Counted from the first letter of the stretch, positions 10,076 through 22,887 are shown. The stretch is DNA of 64,000 bases from Solanum dulcamara (GCF_947179165.1 NC_077238.1:43596793-43660792); one strand, 5' to 3'. The notes: generated by a model from the sequence alone, not told the origin. Made by a program: numbers and translations.

Positions 10076-13000
10076 AGTTTTTCATAAGTTTTAAATATTA
10101 AAAAGTGGTATTTGGGGTCAATTGGAGCTACAGGTCTTGGAACGGAATTTCATCGATTCCAACAGCTCTAAAATGTCAAAATTGACTTAGGAAACTTTAC
10201 ATAATCAGTTTTGGAGTTGTAACAAAGTTTTGAGGCCTTTAGTTGAGAAATTGAGGAATTTTAAGCCAAGGTTTGACTTTGGTCAACTTTTGGAGTTTCG
10301 ATATTCAGAATGGAATTCCGACGACTTTGTTGGATTCGGGAGATGGTTTTTGGTCTAGAAGAAGTGTTGACTGAATTTTTAGAGGTCCCGAGTCCATTTT
10401 GGTATTTTGAAGGCCTAAGTTGGTCTAGTTGCCACTTTTCGAGTTTGAGGTCAATGAGATCTTGAATTCAAATTATGATGGTTTCATTAGCTTCGGAATG
10501 ACCAAATTTGGCATTTTTGGAAAACATGCTCGAATGAAAATTCTGATAGCGCGGTTAGTTCTAGAATGTTGATTTTGGTCTAGAACGATCCGCCGTTATC
10601 TTTTCGAGGCTTACAGACTAATATCGAGGCCCATTGTTAAATATGGCTTAAAATGACTCTTGGGTGTAGAACCCACTTTCTATTAAAATAATCTCGTATG
10701 AGAATTCTAAATGCGCTATTGAGTCCAGAATGTCAAATTTAGTGGGGTAGCACATATGGTTTATTTTTATCGAAATCCGAACGAATTTCGAGCACCCTAT
10801 CAGAGATTTTAGATTTTCCAAAATCTGATATTGCAGCAGCTCAACAGCCCTTGTTTTTGAGATATTTCCTCCAACTTTAAAACCCTTTATCTTGGGCTAT
10901 AGAGATCCAAATTAGGTGATTCAAAAGGTAAACTTATGAGATTTTTTGTGAAAACACATTGGAAGATTGAAAACTAATTTAGAGCAATCAATTCAGGTAA
11001 AAATCATGATTTTATTTGCAGCAGTGTCCATTTTCGGATTGAGTTTTTGAAGAAATTTGAGAAATTATTTCTTGACCTATATAAACCCAGTTTTGGTAAT
11101 TCAAGGGTCTAAATTCAAGAGAGTGTTTTGAGAAATATCGTGGTGATCTCAGAAACACGAGGGGAAGCTTCGTTTGATGTGAAAATGCATTTTTAGTTAC
11201 TGATTTAGTCTTTTTCAGAATGAAATTTTATCAAATTTTGGAAGAGTGTATCTTGGTCAATATAATTTCATTTTGAGTGATTTTTGAGGCGAGATTGTGC
11301 GTGTTTTCACAAAGATCATCGTAGTGTAATTTTTTTGGGTTGGAAGGGTCTCTTTTCTTCGGAACTAGCTGATCTTGATGTTGTCATTTTTAGGTCTTTT
11401 AGTTGGAATTTATAAGCTTGGTTGCATGCTCGTCCCGTGTAATTTTTCACCCCAAATTGTGTTATAAATTTGATTTGAGAGCTTGGGGGTGATGTTTGGA
11501 GCCTTTTTTGGGGGGTCAAATCCAAAATTGCAGGTCCCATAATTTTTGTTTTAGACTCCAAAATTGGTCCGTCTCCAAAAATTATGAAATTAGTGTCTAA
11601 ACGACTGTATTGATGTCATGGTTCTATTTTTGATAGTGTGGCAGCATTCTGACGCAGTTCAGAAGGTTAAAGCTCCAACACAGTGATTTAGAGCCCGCGT
11701 GTTTAGCTATAGGTAGGCTACGGTTTACCTTTCTTTAAATTCATATGGAATGTGTGAAAGCATGTTGAAATAGTTGGAATTTGGGTTGGGTAGTTTGATT
11801 GTATATTTTAGGCGTTAGAAATCATGCTTTAGGGTGGTTATCAGGTTTTTCGGATATTTAGAAGCATGTGTATCTTGTCGTTATTTGTTAGTATTATAAG
11901 GATAGTTGAATGACCATGTTGTTGATACTATGGAGTATGTTGATGTAAACTTACTTTAGATGCCCCGGCGTCGCTCCGATGGACTCAAATCCTTGTAGAA
12001 TAGTGTAGCGGGCTATTGCTTGATAGTTTGGCCCTAGTTAGGCCTTACCCTTGCTCTTAAAAATATCCTCATTCATAAATTGGTATAATCGTAACTTTTT
12101 TGATGCGTAGGCCACACTAGATTTCGTGATCATTGACTTTGGCTCTGGTTCCAGTTTTGGCGGTATATCGGTTGATTCATTTGGGAAAAGATTTTTGGTA
12201 CTATTGTATTATAGTTGAGAAGTAGAATGTTTGGCATCATGGGATAAATTATATGTGAGAAACCGGGTACCAAGTGCTGGCCTCCATTCTAAATTATCGG
12301 GAGCATCTGGGTACTCAGCCCTGGCCTCTATAGGCTTGCTAGTATGACAAGCATCCAGGTACCCAGTCTCGGCCTCAATCATTCTAATGTATTATGGTGA
12401 GCATCAAGGTACCTAATCCTAGCCTCGACTGCACTTATGTATTATGGCAAGCATCCGGGTACCCAATCCCGACCTTGGCCACTTTGAACATTCGAGTGAG
12501 TATGTGGGTCCTAGTCCCGGCCTCAACCCTACGTCACCTCTAGATCAATTAACTCTTGGAGATTCTGGGTTTGGAAATGATATAGTACTTCGGCTCCTAA
12601 CATTGCAGATTATTGGTTCCTAGCCTTGATAGTTATAGCTATTCTGTGTACTCGGCGGGGTTATGAGGGTTCGTCCGGGTTCTTATTTAACTTTACACAA
12701 GTGTCCCAATTGGGCTTATGGGGGCCCAACTGGGTATAGTTAGCTGTAGTTCTCATAGGTAGTATTCTTTTCCCTTTTTGATGCTTATGTTGAATCCTAT
12801 TTAGGCTATTCCTCTTTTTCATATTATTTTTACCTTTTCTTCTTATTCGGCATATGATGCGTACTGGGTACCTGTTGTCTTGGTACTCATACTACACTCT
12901 GCATCTACTTTCGTGATGCAATACCGAGCACCAGCTACCGCCGTAGATAGATTGAGCCTGTTGCAGTCAGCTTTGGAGACTAGGGTGAGCACTTGACGTT

Positions 13001-13344
13001 TTTGGATCATTCCTGTCTCCTTCAGTATGGATGGCCCATCTTTTGCCTTTTGAGCCTAGCCAGTTGTTGTATATATTTTTGGTCCAATTTTGGGACTTGT
13101 ACTCGTTGTTTATTTTGTAGCAACTCTGTACTTGTGACTTTCGGGTTTTAAGAGGAATCCTTAGTTGTTTATATCATGTTTTGGTTTACTTTCACTTATT
13201 TTTTCTGCCTATCTTTATAATTCGGCACTCTTGTTTAGTTTCTTCCCTCAAACCCATTATTTGAAGTTTTGGGTTGATGGGTTGACTTACCTACTGGTGG
13301 GTTATAATAGGTGTCATCATGACCTAAGGAATTAGGTCATGACA
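10060..13344 (+). repeat. Element A 5' LTR (family II, Tekay-like)
   Basis: LTR of about 3.3 kb ending TTAGGTCATGACA and followed by a primer site. From about 10078 it aligns with 18544 onward of the 3' LTR; the first about 150 bases are deleted. Two further differences (for example around 10510, where the 3' LTR carries about 100 extra bases at 18965-19085) and many single-base changes show an old insertion. It contains a six-unit array at 12260-12530. Non-coding. Confidence 0.85.
12260..12530. repeat. About 50-bp-period array in LTR A
   Basis: Six degenerate units sharing CATCCGGGTACCCAGTCCCGG then cctc, starting near 12265, 12303, 12353, 12403, 12447 and 12500. The same six-unit array is in the 3' LTR (20840-21110), so it predates insertion. 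Confidence 0.75.
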
Positions 13345-13347
13345 AGT

Positions 13348-13358
13348 TGGTATCAGAG
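13348..13358 (+). other. Primer binding site of element A
   Basis: TGGTATCAGAG, 3 bases after the LTR end, is the usual plant Met-tRNA site. It fixes the plus polarity of A. Confidence 0.9.
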
Positions 13359-13552
13359 TTCTAGGTTCATTGGTCTCACTTGTATAGAGATAACGTCTAA
13401 TAGAGTCTCGCGGATGAGTGCAAAGACGTCCATAACTTATCTTCTGAAAGCTACAAGATGTCATTAGGAACATTCTCTATGTTGTATTATTTCGAGAAGT
13501 GGTTTGTCTTATTGATTTCATAAAATCTCATTTGTTCTACTCTTTTAAAGGG

Positions 13553-14990
13553 ATGGCTTGTATGTGCGGTACCACCGGTCGTGATAATACACCAAGGCCC
13601 GACATGCCTAGAGGTCATCCTAGTGGGACAGGTAGGGAGCAGCACCAGCTCCCAACCCGGAGATAGAGTTAGAGCTAGTAGAGAAGCATTAGGACGCTCC
13701 TATTCCTACTTATCCAAAGGTACAACACCACCAACATAGCCCCCAGCTGCACCAGTTATGACCCTAGCACTACAGGCAGCGATTATGCAGCTCTTCACAG
13801 CTATTGGGTTTGTACCATAGGCCCCGACCCCAGTAGTGGGCATACTAGTACCGCAGGATCCGCCTGTCCAGCCAACACTTAAGGTTCAACTGCCTCCACC
13901 AGATGTTGCATCCCTGCCAGTAGTTTTGGAGGGTGTGATGTCATTATAGGATCAAAAGATGTTAGGGGTATTTCAGAGGCTGTCACCCCCAATATTTTCT
14001 AGAGCCATTGGTGAGGATGCCATGGAGTTCTTGACTACCTGTCAAGAGAAGCTCCATTCCTTAGGTCTTGTGGAGTCCATATGCGCCAACTTCACTGCTC
14101 ACTAGTTCATAGGGGCAGCCAGACAGTGGTGGCGCTCTTATTTGCAGTCCAATTCAACTGGGTCACCACCATTGATATGGGACCAGTTCTTAGAGGCTTA
14201 CTTAACTCGATACATCTCTAGCAGTGTTAGGGACCAACTTTGGGGATTAATTTACTCAATTGGAGTAGGGCCACATGATGATTTCAGAGTACAAAGTTAG
14301 ATTTTATTAGCTTTCTCGATATGCCACTATCATTCTACCCACTGAGGAGGAGCGGGTATGATGTTTTGTGTGCAGATTAAGGCCTTACCTGTGGTTGGAG
14401 ACCGAGCACTTAGTTTCTATGAGCCTCTCTTTTCTGGATGTGGTAGATCATGCCCACACAATCGAGATTATTCATCGTCAGGCCTAAAGGGACAGCGATA
14501 AGAGACCCAAGCATCAGGATAGCTATAGTGGGTCTCAGCCTAGAGGCCATGATAGTTATGATAGGCCCCGCCAGCAGTTCAAGCAGGATAGGTACTAGAA
14601 GGGTCAGTCCAGCCGTCCAGTTCAGGTAGTCCTGCCAGTAGTTGAGGGTAGTCAGGCCCATTTGGGGGGTTCCACCACAAGGCAGAGCTTGAGGGGATTA
14701 GGTTCATTCCTTCCTACTGCGGATGAGTTATCACAGGTTGCCCAGCTTCAGGATGCTTTAATTATGGCTCACTAGAGCACTTGTGTAGGGAGTGTCCTGG
14801 CTGGGCTAGACTATTGGTAGTAGCGCTACCTCCACCAGGAGGTATAGATAGAGGTCACGGCCGCAACAATGGTCATTAGGCTATTTGGGGAGGTTTTCAA
14901 GAAGGTAGGTCAGGTGGTAGGGCAAATGTTTGTAGAGGAGGCCGACAGGGCCACTTTTATGCTGCTCTGGTGAGGGTAGAGGCTGAGCCA
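13553..14990 (+). pseudogene. Element A gag (capsid and nucleocapsid), broken
   Basis: Gag forms the virus-like particle and packages element RNA. The likely start is the ATG at 13553, about 200 bases after the primer site. The capsid domain (retrotransposon gag type) is visible from about 13960 to 14400, with DAMEFLTTCQEKL, GAARQWWRSYLQS, WDQFLEAYL and SSVRDQLWGL. A zinc knuckle lies at 14753-14794 (CFNYGSLEHLCREC), where the second cysteine of CX2CX4HX4C is tyrosine. Several stops interrupt it, for example TAG after about 40 codons and TAG within the capsid (the FTAH*F region). Confidence 0.8.
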
Positions 14991-14999
14991 TCAAATGAT

Positions 15000-15500
15000 G
15001 TTATCACAGGTACTATCCTTATTTCTTAGCAGAATGTTTCATCTTTATTTGATCCAGCTTCTACATATTCCTATGTGTCTATATAATTTGCTCCACGTTT
15101 GGGTATTACTTATGAGTCACTTGAGGTATCATTGCATATTTTGACCCTGATAGGGGATTCTTTAGTAGTGGATCAAGTTTGTAGATCCTGTACGGTGCCT
15201 ATTCAGGGGCATGAGACTTGGGCAGATCTAATTTTACTTGATATGTTGGACTTCAATGTTATTCTGGGCATGGATTGGCTATCCCCTCATCATACGGTTT
15301 TGGACTATTATGCCAAGAACATTATATTAGCCATGCTTGGTATTCCCCCGGTCTTGTGGCAGGGCATTTATAGTCGCTCACTGACTGGGATCAAATCCTT
15401 TATGCGGGCCCGATGGCTAGTTGGGTTAGAGTGCTTGGTGTACTTAGCATATATCTGTGATGTGTCCAACAAGGCCCCTACTATTGATCTAGTCCCTGTA
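15000..15500 (+). pseudogene. Element A aspartic protease
   Basis: Retroviral-type protease that would cut the Gag-Pol polyprotein. The active-site region reads LFDPASTYSYVS at about 15046; relatives have glycine after the D-P or D-S pair, here alanine. A TAG follows at about 15081. The flap and C-terminal part follow in one frame, with [11 protein letters not shown] and the clade-typical [16 protein letters not shown] (about 15235-15290). It is joined without a break to RT, as in a single pol gene. Confidence 0.8.
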
Positions 15501-16800
15501 GTTAGGGAGTATACTGATGTCTTCCCTACTAACCTACCTAGTCAATCCCAGAGAGAGATTGACTTTGCCATAGATTTGGAGCCGAGAACTAAGCCTATTT
15601 CTATACCACCTTACTATATAGCCCCTGTAAGGCTCAAAAAGCTCAGTGTGCAGCTTGAGGATCTTCTAGGTAAGGCATTTATTCGCCCAAGTGTGTTACC
15701 ATGGGGTGAACCCATTCTTTTTGTTAAGAAGAAGGATGGGACTATGCAGATATGTGTTGATTATAGGTAGTTGAACAAGGTGACGGTGAAAAACCGTTAC
15801 TCTATGACTCATATCGATGATCTATTTGATCAGCTTTAGGGTGAGACCGTGTTTTCTAAGATTAAATTGAGGTCTGGCAACCACCACTTGCGGATTAGAG
15901 CAGCCGACATTCTTAAGACTGTTTTCCGGACTCGCTATGGCCACTATAACTTCCTTGTGATGTCTTTTGGGCTTACCAATACCCTCGTAACTTTTATGGA
16001 CCTTATCAATTGAGTATTCAGGCCTTATCTTGACTCTTTTATGACTGTATTCATCGATGACATACTGGTATACTCGTGGATTAGGAAGGAGCACGCATAA
16101 CACTTAAGGGTTGTGCTCCAGACTTTGAGAGATCAGCAGCTTTATACTAAATTCTCAAAGTGCTAGTTTTGGTTGGAGTCTGTGACATTTCTGGGACACG
16201 TGGTAACCAGAGAGGGTATTAAAGTAGATCCAGTGAAGATTGAGGGTATTTGTGGTTGGGCTAGGACCACATCTATTATGGAGATTTGGAGTTTCATTAG
16301 ATTGGCTAAGTATTATAGACGATTTATTGAGGGTTTCTCTATTATTACAGCCTTATTGATCCATTTGACCCGCCAGGATGTTCCCTTTGTGTGGTCTGAG
16401 GAGTGTGAGTCGAGATTTTGAAAGCTTAAAGAGTTCCTTACCACTGCTTTTGTTTTGACTCTGCTAGTTGACGGAGAGATCTTTTTGGAATATTGTAATG
16501 CTTCTGGTATAGGTCTTGGGTGTGTACTGATGCAGCGAGGCTGGGTTATTGCTTATGATTCCAGACAGTTGAGAGTGCATGAGAGCAACTACCCCACGTA
16601 TGACCTGCAACTGGCAATGGTAGTTTTCGCGCTCAAGATATGGAGGCACTACTTATACAGAGTTCATTGCGAGATATATCTAGATCACCGCAGCTTACAG
16701 TACATTATAAGTCAGAAGGATGTTAATTCTAGACAGTGGTGCTAGATTAAGCTACAGGCCGATTATGACATCTTGAGTCGGAAGATAGGGAGTATGGGGA
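15500..16800 (+). pseudogene. Element A reverse transcriptase and RNase H
   Basis: These copy element RNA into DNA. The RT start ([17 protein letters not shown], near 15545), [16 protein letters not shown] and the catalytic box VFIDDILVYS (about 16048) are present, as is FLGHVVTREGI (about 16188). RNase H follows with [18 protein letters not shown] and LDHRSLQYI (16550-16710). Frame-internal stops are at about 15768, 15838, 16012, 16098, 16163, 16419 and 16743, so no protein could be made. By comparison with relatives, those at 15768, 15838 and 16098 fall where Gln is usual, 16012 where Arg is usual and 16743 where Trp is usual. Confidence 0.85.
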
Positions 16801-16899
16801 GTTAAGCTTACTTGTCTACTGCAGAGCGACCAGTATTTGGCTAATCAGATGGTCAGGTTGAAAATCTCAAATTTCGAACCAATTTTGGCTTTTGTGGGA

Positions 16900-18394
16900 G
16901 CTCGATCATCTCTAGTAGACCAGATTCATGGCCAGCAGTTTGAGGATGGAACATTGGTTAGAGCTTCAAGAGTTAGTATTATGAGGTTAGGGTGGCCAGG
17001 ATTTTATTGATTCGTATGGCATACTATGGTTCGATGGTCGCCTTTATGTTCCCAGAGTTGGCAACTTCATTTAGTTGATCCTTCATGAAGCCCATGATTC
17101 CAGATATTCTATCCATCCGTGCACCGCGAAGATATATCGAGATTTGAGACAGTATTACTGGTGGTGTGGTATGAAGAGAGATATAGCTGAGTATGTATCC
17201 CATTATTTAAGTTGCCAGCAGGTTAAGGCTGAGCCTCAACGGCCTGGTGGAGTCTTTCAGAGATTACCTATTCCTGAGTAGAAATAGGAACGGATTACCA
17301 TGGACTTCGTGATGGCATTACCTCAAACATCCAGAGGTAATGATGGTATTTGGGTCATCATTGATCGATTGATCAAGTTAGCGCATTTCTTGCCATTATG
17401 GTCCACTTTTACTGCAGATCATCTAGCTCGAATCTATATTCAGGAGGTGATCCATCTGCATGAGGTACCGATATCCATTATATCAGATAGGGGATCTCAA
17501 TTTACTTTCAGTTTTTGGAGGGCCTTTGAAAGAGAGTTGGGAACCTGGGTTGATTTTAGTACAATATTTCATCCACAGACCAACGACCAGTCAGAGCGTA
17601 CTATTCAGGTTTTGGATAATATGTTGCGAGCTTGTGTATTAGAGTTCAAGGGTCATTGGGAGCAGTACTTAGCTTTGGCAGAGTTTACGTACAACAATAA
17701 CTACTACTCTAGTATTCAGATGACCCCATTTGAGGCCTTATATAGTAGGCATTGTCGCACTCTGGTTGGTTGGTTTGAGTATTCAGATCCTAGGCCACAT
17801 AGTACTTATTTACTTCAGGATGCCATAACCAGATTTCGGGTTATTCAGGACAAGTTAAGGACAACTCAAAGTAGGCCCCAGAGTTATGCTGATCGCAGGT
17901 GTAGGCCCTTACGCTTTGAGGTTGGAGATCAGGTGTTCTTGCGGGTGTCGTCTTTGAAGGGCGTGATGAGATTCGGTAGGTAGGGTAACCTTAGCCCTAG
18001 GTATATCGGACCATTTGAGATTCTGAGAAGAGTTGGAGAGATTGCTTATGAGTTGGATTTGCCACAAACATTTTTAGCTATACACCCTGTTTTTCATGTT
18101 TCTATATTGCACCGATACATTCCAGATGAGTCTCACGTGCTTCAGTATGACTTTATTAAGTTGGATGATCGCCTGAATTTTGTTGCGGAGCCAATTGCTA
18201 TTCTAGCCAGAGATGTTTGCCAGCTTCGTTCTAAGTCCATCTCTATGAATAAGGTCCAGTGGATCAATCATCCGATTGAGGAGGCTACATGGGAGACCGA
18301 GCAGGAGATGCAGGAGCAGTTCCCCAGCTTATTTGTCCCTCTAGGTATACCCTTGTCTTTACTTTTGCGGATGAAAGTTCTTTTAGTAGTGGAT
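16900..18394 (+). pseudogene. Element A integrase and chromodomain
   Basis: Integrase inserts the DNA copy into the chromosome. The zinc-binding part is at 17075-17235; the first cysteine of the C-X2-C pair is tyrosine (HYLSCQQVK). The catalytic core has MDFVMALP, IISDRGSQFT and QSERTIQVL, so the D, D and E residues are still visible. The C-terminal tail (NLSPRYIGPFEI, HPVFHVSILHRYIP) leads to a chromodomain with VQWINHPIEEATWETE and EMQEQFPSLF. Stops lie at 17278, 17287 and 17981. The last frame lacks the usual stop and runs into the LTR to 18439. Confidence 0.85.
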
Positions 18395-18396
18395 GT

Positions 18397-21212
18397 TGTA
18401 ATGAACCTCAAGGTCATTTTTGAATTTTTTGTAAAATAACCATTTTTACCCCTCTCTTTAGATGCCTTGAGTCATTTTGGATTGGTACTGGATGTTGATT
18501 TTTAGAAAATCATATGAAAAGTAAAGTCTTTGCAAATTTTGAATTTTCATAAGTTTTAAGTATTAAAAAGTGGTATTTGGGGTCAACCGGAGCTATAGGT
18601 TGGAATGGAATTCCGTCGATTCCAGCAGCTCCAAAATGTCTAAATTGACTTAGGAGACTTTAAGGAATCAGTTTTGGAGTTGTAACATGGTTTTGAGGCC
18701 TTGAGTTGAGAAATTGAGGAATTTTAAGAAGGTTTGACTTTGGTCAACTTTTGGAGTTCCAATACTCAGAATAGAATTCTGACGACTCCATTGGATTCGA
18801 GAGATGGTTTTTGGTCTAGAAGAAGTGTTGGCTGAATTTTTAGTGGTCTTGAGTTCGTTTGGTATTTTGAAGGCCTAAGTTGGTCTAGTTAAGACTTTTT
18901 GAGTTTTGGGTCAATGAAATCTCAAATTTAAATTCTGATGGTTCCATCAGCTCCGTAATGACCAAATTAGGCTAGTTGAACTATTGGAAAGACTATCGAG
19001 GCAATCGATACGAGTTTGGGGTCATTTGACGCTTTTGACTTTAAAAGTTAGCCTATGGTTAACTTTGGTCAACATTCTTGGAAAATGTGCTCAAATAAAA
19101 ATTCTGACAGTGTGGTTAGTTTTGGAATATTGATTTTGGTCTAGCACGACCCTCTGTTCGCTTTTCGAGGCTGGCGAACTAATATCGAGGCTCATTATGG
19201 AATGTGACTTAAAATGACTCTTGGGTGTAGGACCCACTTTCTATTAAAATGATCTCGTATGGGAATTCTGAATACGCCATTGAGTTCGGAATGATGAATT
19301 TAGTGGGGTAGCATATCTAGTTTATTTTTATCGGATTCTGAACGAATTTCGAGCACCCATCATAGATTTTAGATTTTCCAAAATCTCATATTGCAACACC
19401 TCAGCAGCCCTTCTTTTTGGGATATTTCCTCCAACTTTAAAATCCTTTATCTTGGGCTATAGAGCTCCAAATTAGGTGATTCAAAAGGAAACCTTGTGAG
19501 ATTATTTGTGGAGAACGCATTGGAGAGATTGAAAACTAATTTGGAGCATTCGATTCAGGTAAAAATCATGATTTTATTTGCAACAGTGTCTATTTTCGGA
19601 TTGAGTTTTTGAAGAACTTTGAAAAATTATTTCTTGACCTATATTAACCCAATTTTGGTGATTCAAGGGTCTAAATTCAAGAAACTTTCATGAGGAACCT
19701 CTTGGTGATCTCAGAAACATGAGGGCCAACTTCGTTTTATGTGAAAATGCATTTTTAGTTATTGATTTAGTATTTTTCAGAATAAAATTTTATTTAATTT
19801 TGGAAGTGTGTATTTTTATCAATATAACTCCGCTTTGAGTGATTCTTAAGGCTAGATTGTGGGGGGTTTTCACAAGTATCATTGTAGTATAATTTTTTTT
19901 GATTGGAAGGGTCTCATTTCTTAGGAATTAGCTGATCTTGATGCTGCCATTTTTAGGTCTTTTAGTTGGAATTTATGAGTTTTGGTTGCATGCTCGTCTT
20001 GTATAAGTTTCCACCACAAATTGTGCTATAAATTTGATTTGAGAGCTTGGGGAGACGTTTGAAACCTATTTTGGGGGGTCAAATCCAAAATTCCGTATGC
20101 GGGTCTCACAATTCCCGTTTTAAACCCCAAAATTATTCCATATCTAAAAATTATGAAATTAGTGTCTAAACGACCGTATTGACTTCATGGTTCTGTTTTT
20201 GATAGCATGGCAGTATTCAGAGGCAGTTCGGAAGTAAAAAGCTCCGGCATAGTAATTTGGAGCCCGAGTGTTTAGCCTACAGGTAGGCTACAGTTTACCT
20301 TTCTTTAGATTGAGTTGGAATTTGTGAAAAAATGTTGAAATAGTTGGAATTTGAGTTGGGTAGTTTAATTGTATATTTTAGGTGCTAGAAATCATGCTTC
20401 AGGCTTGTTATCGGGTTTTTTGGATATTTAGAAGCATGTGTATCTTGTTGTTATTTATTAGTATTGCAAAGAGAGTTGAATGACAATGTTGTTGATACTG
20501 TGGAGTATGTTGGCCTTAGTATAAGATGTAAACTTGCTTTAGATGCCTCGGTGTTGCTCCAGTGGACTTAGATCCTTGTAGAATGGTGTAGCAGGCTAGT
20601 GCCTAGTAGTTTGACCTTAGTTAGGCGTTACCCTTGCTCTTAAAAATATCCTCATCCATAAATTAGTATAATCATAACTTTCATGATGTGTCGGTCACCC
20701 TAGATTTTGTGATCGTTGACTTTGGCTTCGATTCCAATTTTGGTGGTATATCGATTGACTTATTTGGGAAAAGATTTTTGGTACTGTTGTATTCTAGTTG
20801 GGAAGTAGAATGTTTGGCATCATGGGATAAATTATCTGTGAGAATCCAGGTAACAAGTCCCGGCCTCAGTTTTGAATTATTGTGGCGCATCCAGGTACTC
20901 AGACCCGGCCTCTACCGGCTTGATAGTATGACGAGTATCTGGGTACCCAGTCTCGGCCTCGATCATACCGATGTATTACGGTGAGCATATGGGTACCCAA
21001 ACCCGACCTCGACCGTATTTATATATTATGGCAAGAATCTGGGTACCCAGTCCTGGCCTTGGTCACTTTGAACATTCAGGTGAGCATCTAGGTCCCAGTC
21101 CCGAGCTCGACCCCTAAGTCACCACTAGATCGATTGACTCTTGGAGATTCTAGGCTTGGAAATGATATAGTACTTCGGCTCCTAACATCATAGATTCTTG
21201 GTTCCTAGCTTT
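18397..21212 (+). repeat. Element A 3' LTR, truncated at its end
   Basis: It starts TGTAATGAACCTCAAGGTC just after a degenerate purine-rich stretch and aligns with 10078-12640 of the 5' LTR. It stops at ggttcctagc (21212), where the LTR of minus-strand element E begins. The final about 700 bases (U5 end) are absent. It has no coding content. Confidence 0.85.
20840..21110. repeat. Array in 3' LTR of A, six units
   Basis: Same unit as at 12260-12530 (ATCTGGGTACCCAGTC-type core), with starts near 20845, 20888, 20936, 20987, 21035 and 21086. The unit number matches the 5' LTR. Confidence 0.75.
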
Positions 21213-22641
21213 TCCGTATTTGTGTGTTGCCTACTTTCCAAGGTTGACTCTGTGAGAAACAACTTTAACTCAATATCTCGTGGGCAACATAGTTTGGGAG
21301 TTTAGGTTTCTACTAGGATTGCCTTGGGTAACTAACTACGTTACCAAATTGAACCCCACCTACAAGTCCTCTCGGTGCTTTGTCAATATCCCAATGGAAT
21401 TCATTAAAACATGATCATAACATTATAGGGAAAGATAGTAACAATCTACCAATCCATCTTTATAAAACATATTAAGAGTAGCTCATTAACTTTAGTGATT
21501 CATAGGAATATATAACTTCGGTGAGAATTGTCCTTATCACCATCTTCAACATGATTGTGTGAGGATTGTACTTATCACACCATTATAACTATCTTGGATC
21601 GTAATTGATCATCATTATAACTTTCATCACCAAATTATAATCTTAACTTTATACATAAATTTTCTTTGAAATTCATTGAATTCATATTCTACTCATGAAA
21701 ATCATCTTTGAACCTCATAATCATAATTGAAAGTAACTTTATGCATGGACATCCGTAATTCAACTTGAAATCATGCAACTCATATTAAAACATACTTATA
21801 GAGGTCATTGATATTCATCTAATATGAAATTTAAACAACCCAATGCAATTCATCAAAACTAGGGTTAAATAACAATTGAAATTGGAGAAAACTTTGAGAA
21901 AACATTGGGACTCCTTGGGTGAATAAAATCCATGGATCAATCCCCACATATCTTAATGAAATCTACTCAAAATCGATGAAGAATTGTAGTGGAATTAAAA
22001 CCCATCTTCAAAATTAGAGAGGAACCTTGAGAGAATTTGTGTTCTTGCCATAGGAAAATTTAGATGAATGATTTGGAATGGGGGAAATTTTAAAGGGTTG
22101 GGTAGTTATAGGCTTGAACTTGGCCATAAAAGATTATAGATATATTGAACCAAACTTTGGAAAAAGACACAATTGCCCTTCATTAAAACTCAAATTTGAC
22201 ACTACGAATCCAACTCTATGACTTCTCCTCAAGTCTATGACTCATAGACTTGAGTCATAGTGCAAGCCTGAGAAAAAACCATGAAAATATGATAAGACCC
22301 TATTTTTGAGGTCACTAATCTTTTCTTACTAGTTGTATCTATGACTTGTAAACATCTTTACGACTCATCGAAGTCATTCGTCCTGCAGGTCTAAAAACAT
22401 ACATTTAAGAGCCTCTGAAGTTGGGGTACGAGTCAGTGTTACGACTCATTGAATGAACTAAGAGTCGTAATATTGACTTGTAGGATCTCTCTTATGTTTT
22501 GGTCATGATACTCCCTCTGCGACTTATCTCTATGAGTCATAGGAACCTGTATGATTCGTAGAGTGACTCATAAACTTGGATCCTGTAAACATTTTGGAAA
22601 TATCTCCTAGATTCTAACTTTCCAACTTCTGGGGTCTTACA
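21213..22641 (-). repeat. Element E 3' LTR (family III), truncated
   Basis: On the minus strand it starts TGTAAGACCCC at 22641, next to a purine tract, and runs down to the junction with A at 21213. The block CAAGTCCTCTCGGTGCTTTG (about 21375) recurs in F-element LTRs (near 50475), so E belongs to that family. Its end and flanking target site are lost. It contains a perfect palindrome at 22230-22252. Non-coding. Confidence 0.8.
22230..22252. repeat. Perfect palindrome around TGACTCA
   Basis: CAAGTCTATGA and TCATAGACTTG are 11-base arms around one base. The centre reads TGACTCA, a bZIP (GCN4-like) site. Several further GACTCAT/GAGTCAT copies follow up to 22570. Confidence 0.75.
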
Positions 22642-22656
22642 ATATTTTCCTCTTAG
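22642..22656 (-). other. Polypurine tract of element E
   Basis: AAGAGGAAAATAT on the minus strand abuts the LTR start. The CATTCGAGGACGAATG palindrome lies just upstream (about 22660-22676), as in other elements here. Confidence 0.75.
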
Positions 22657-22887
22657 GAACATTCGTCCTCGAATGAGATTCAACTAGCATAAGAGAGACA
22701 CTCAAAGAGGACAATAAACCCAACATAAATATAATGAAGCCTTAAAATGCATAAAAAATGAAAATTTCAAACTTAACATAAATCATGACTTAAAATCAAC
22801 TTTCATGAACATGCATGCATACTAATGAAATAGGAGTAACTGAATACGTAAGAGTTCAATTAACTTGACTAAGAACAATTTAATACT

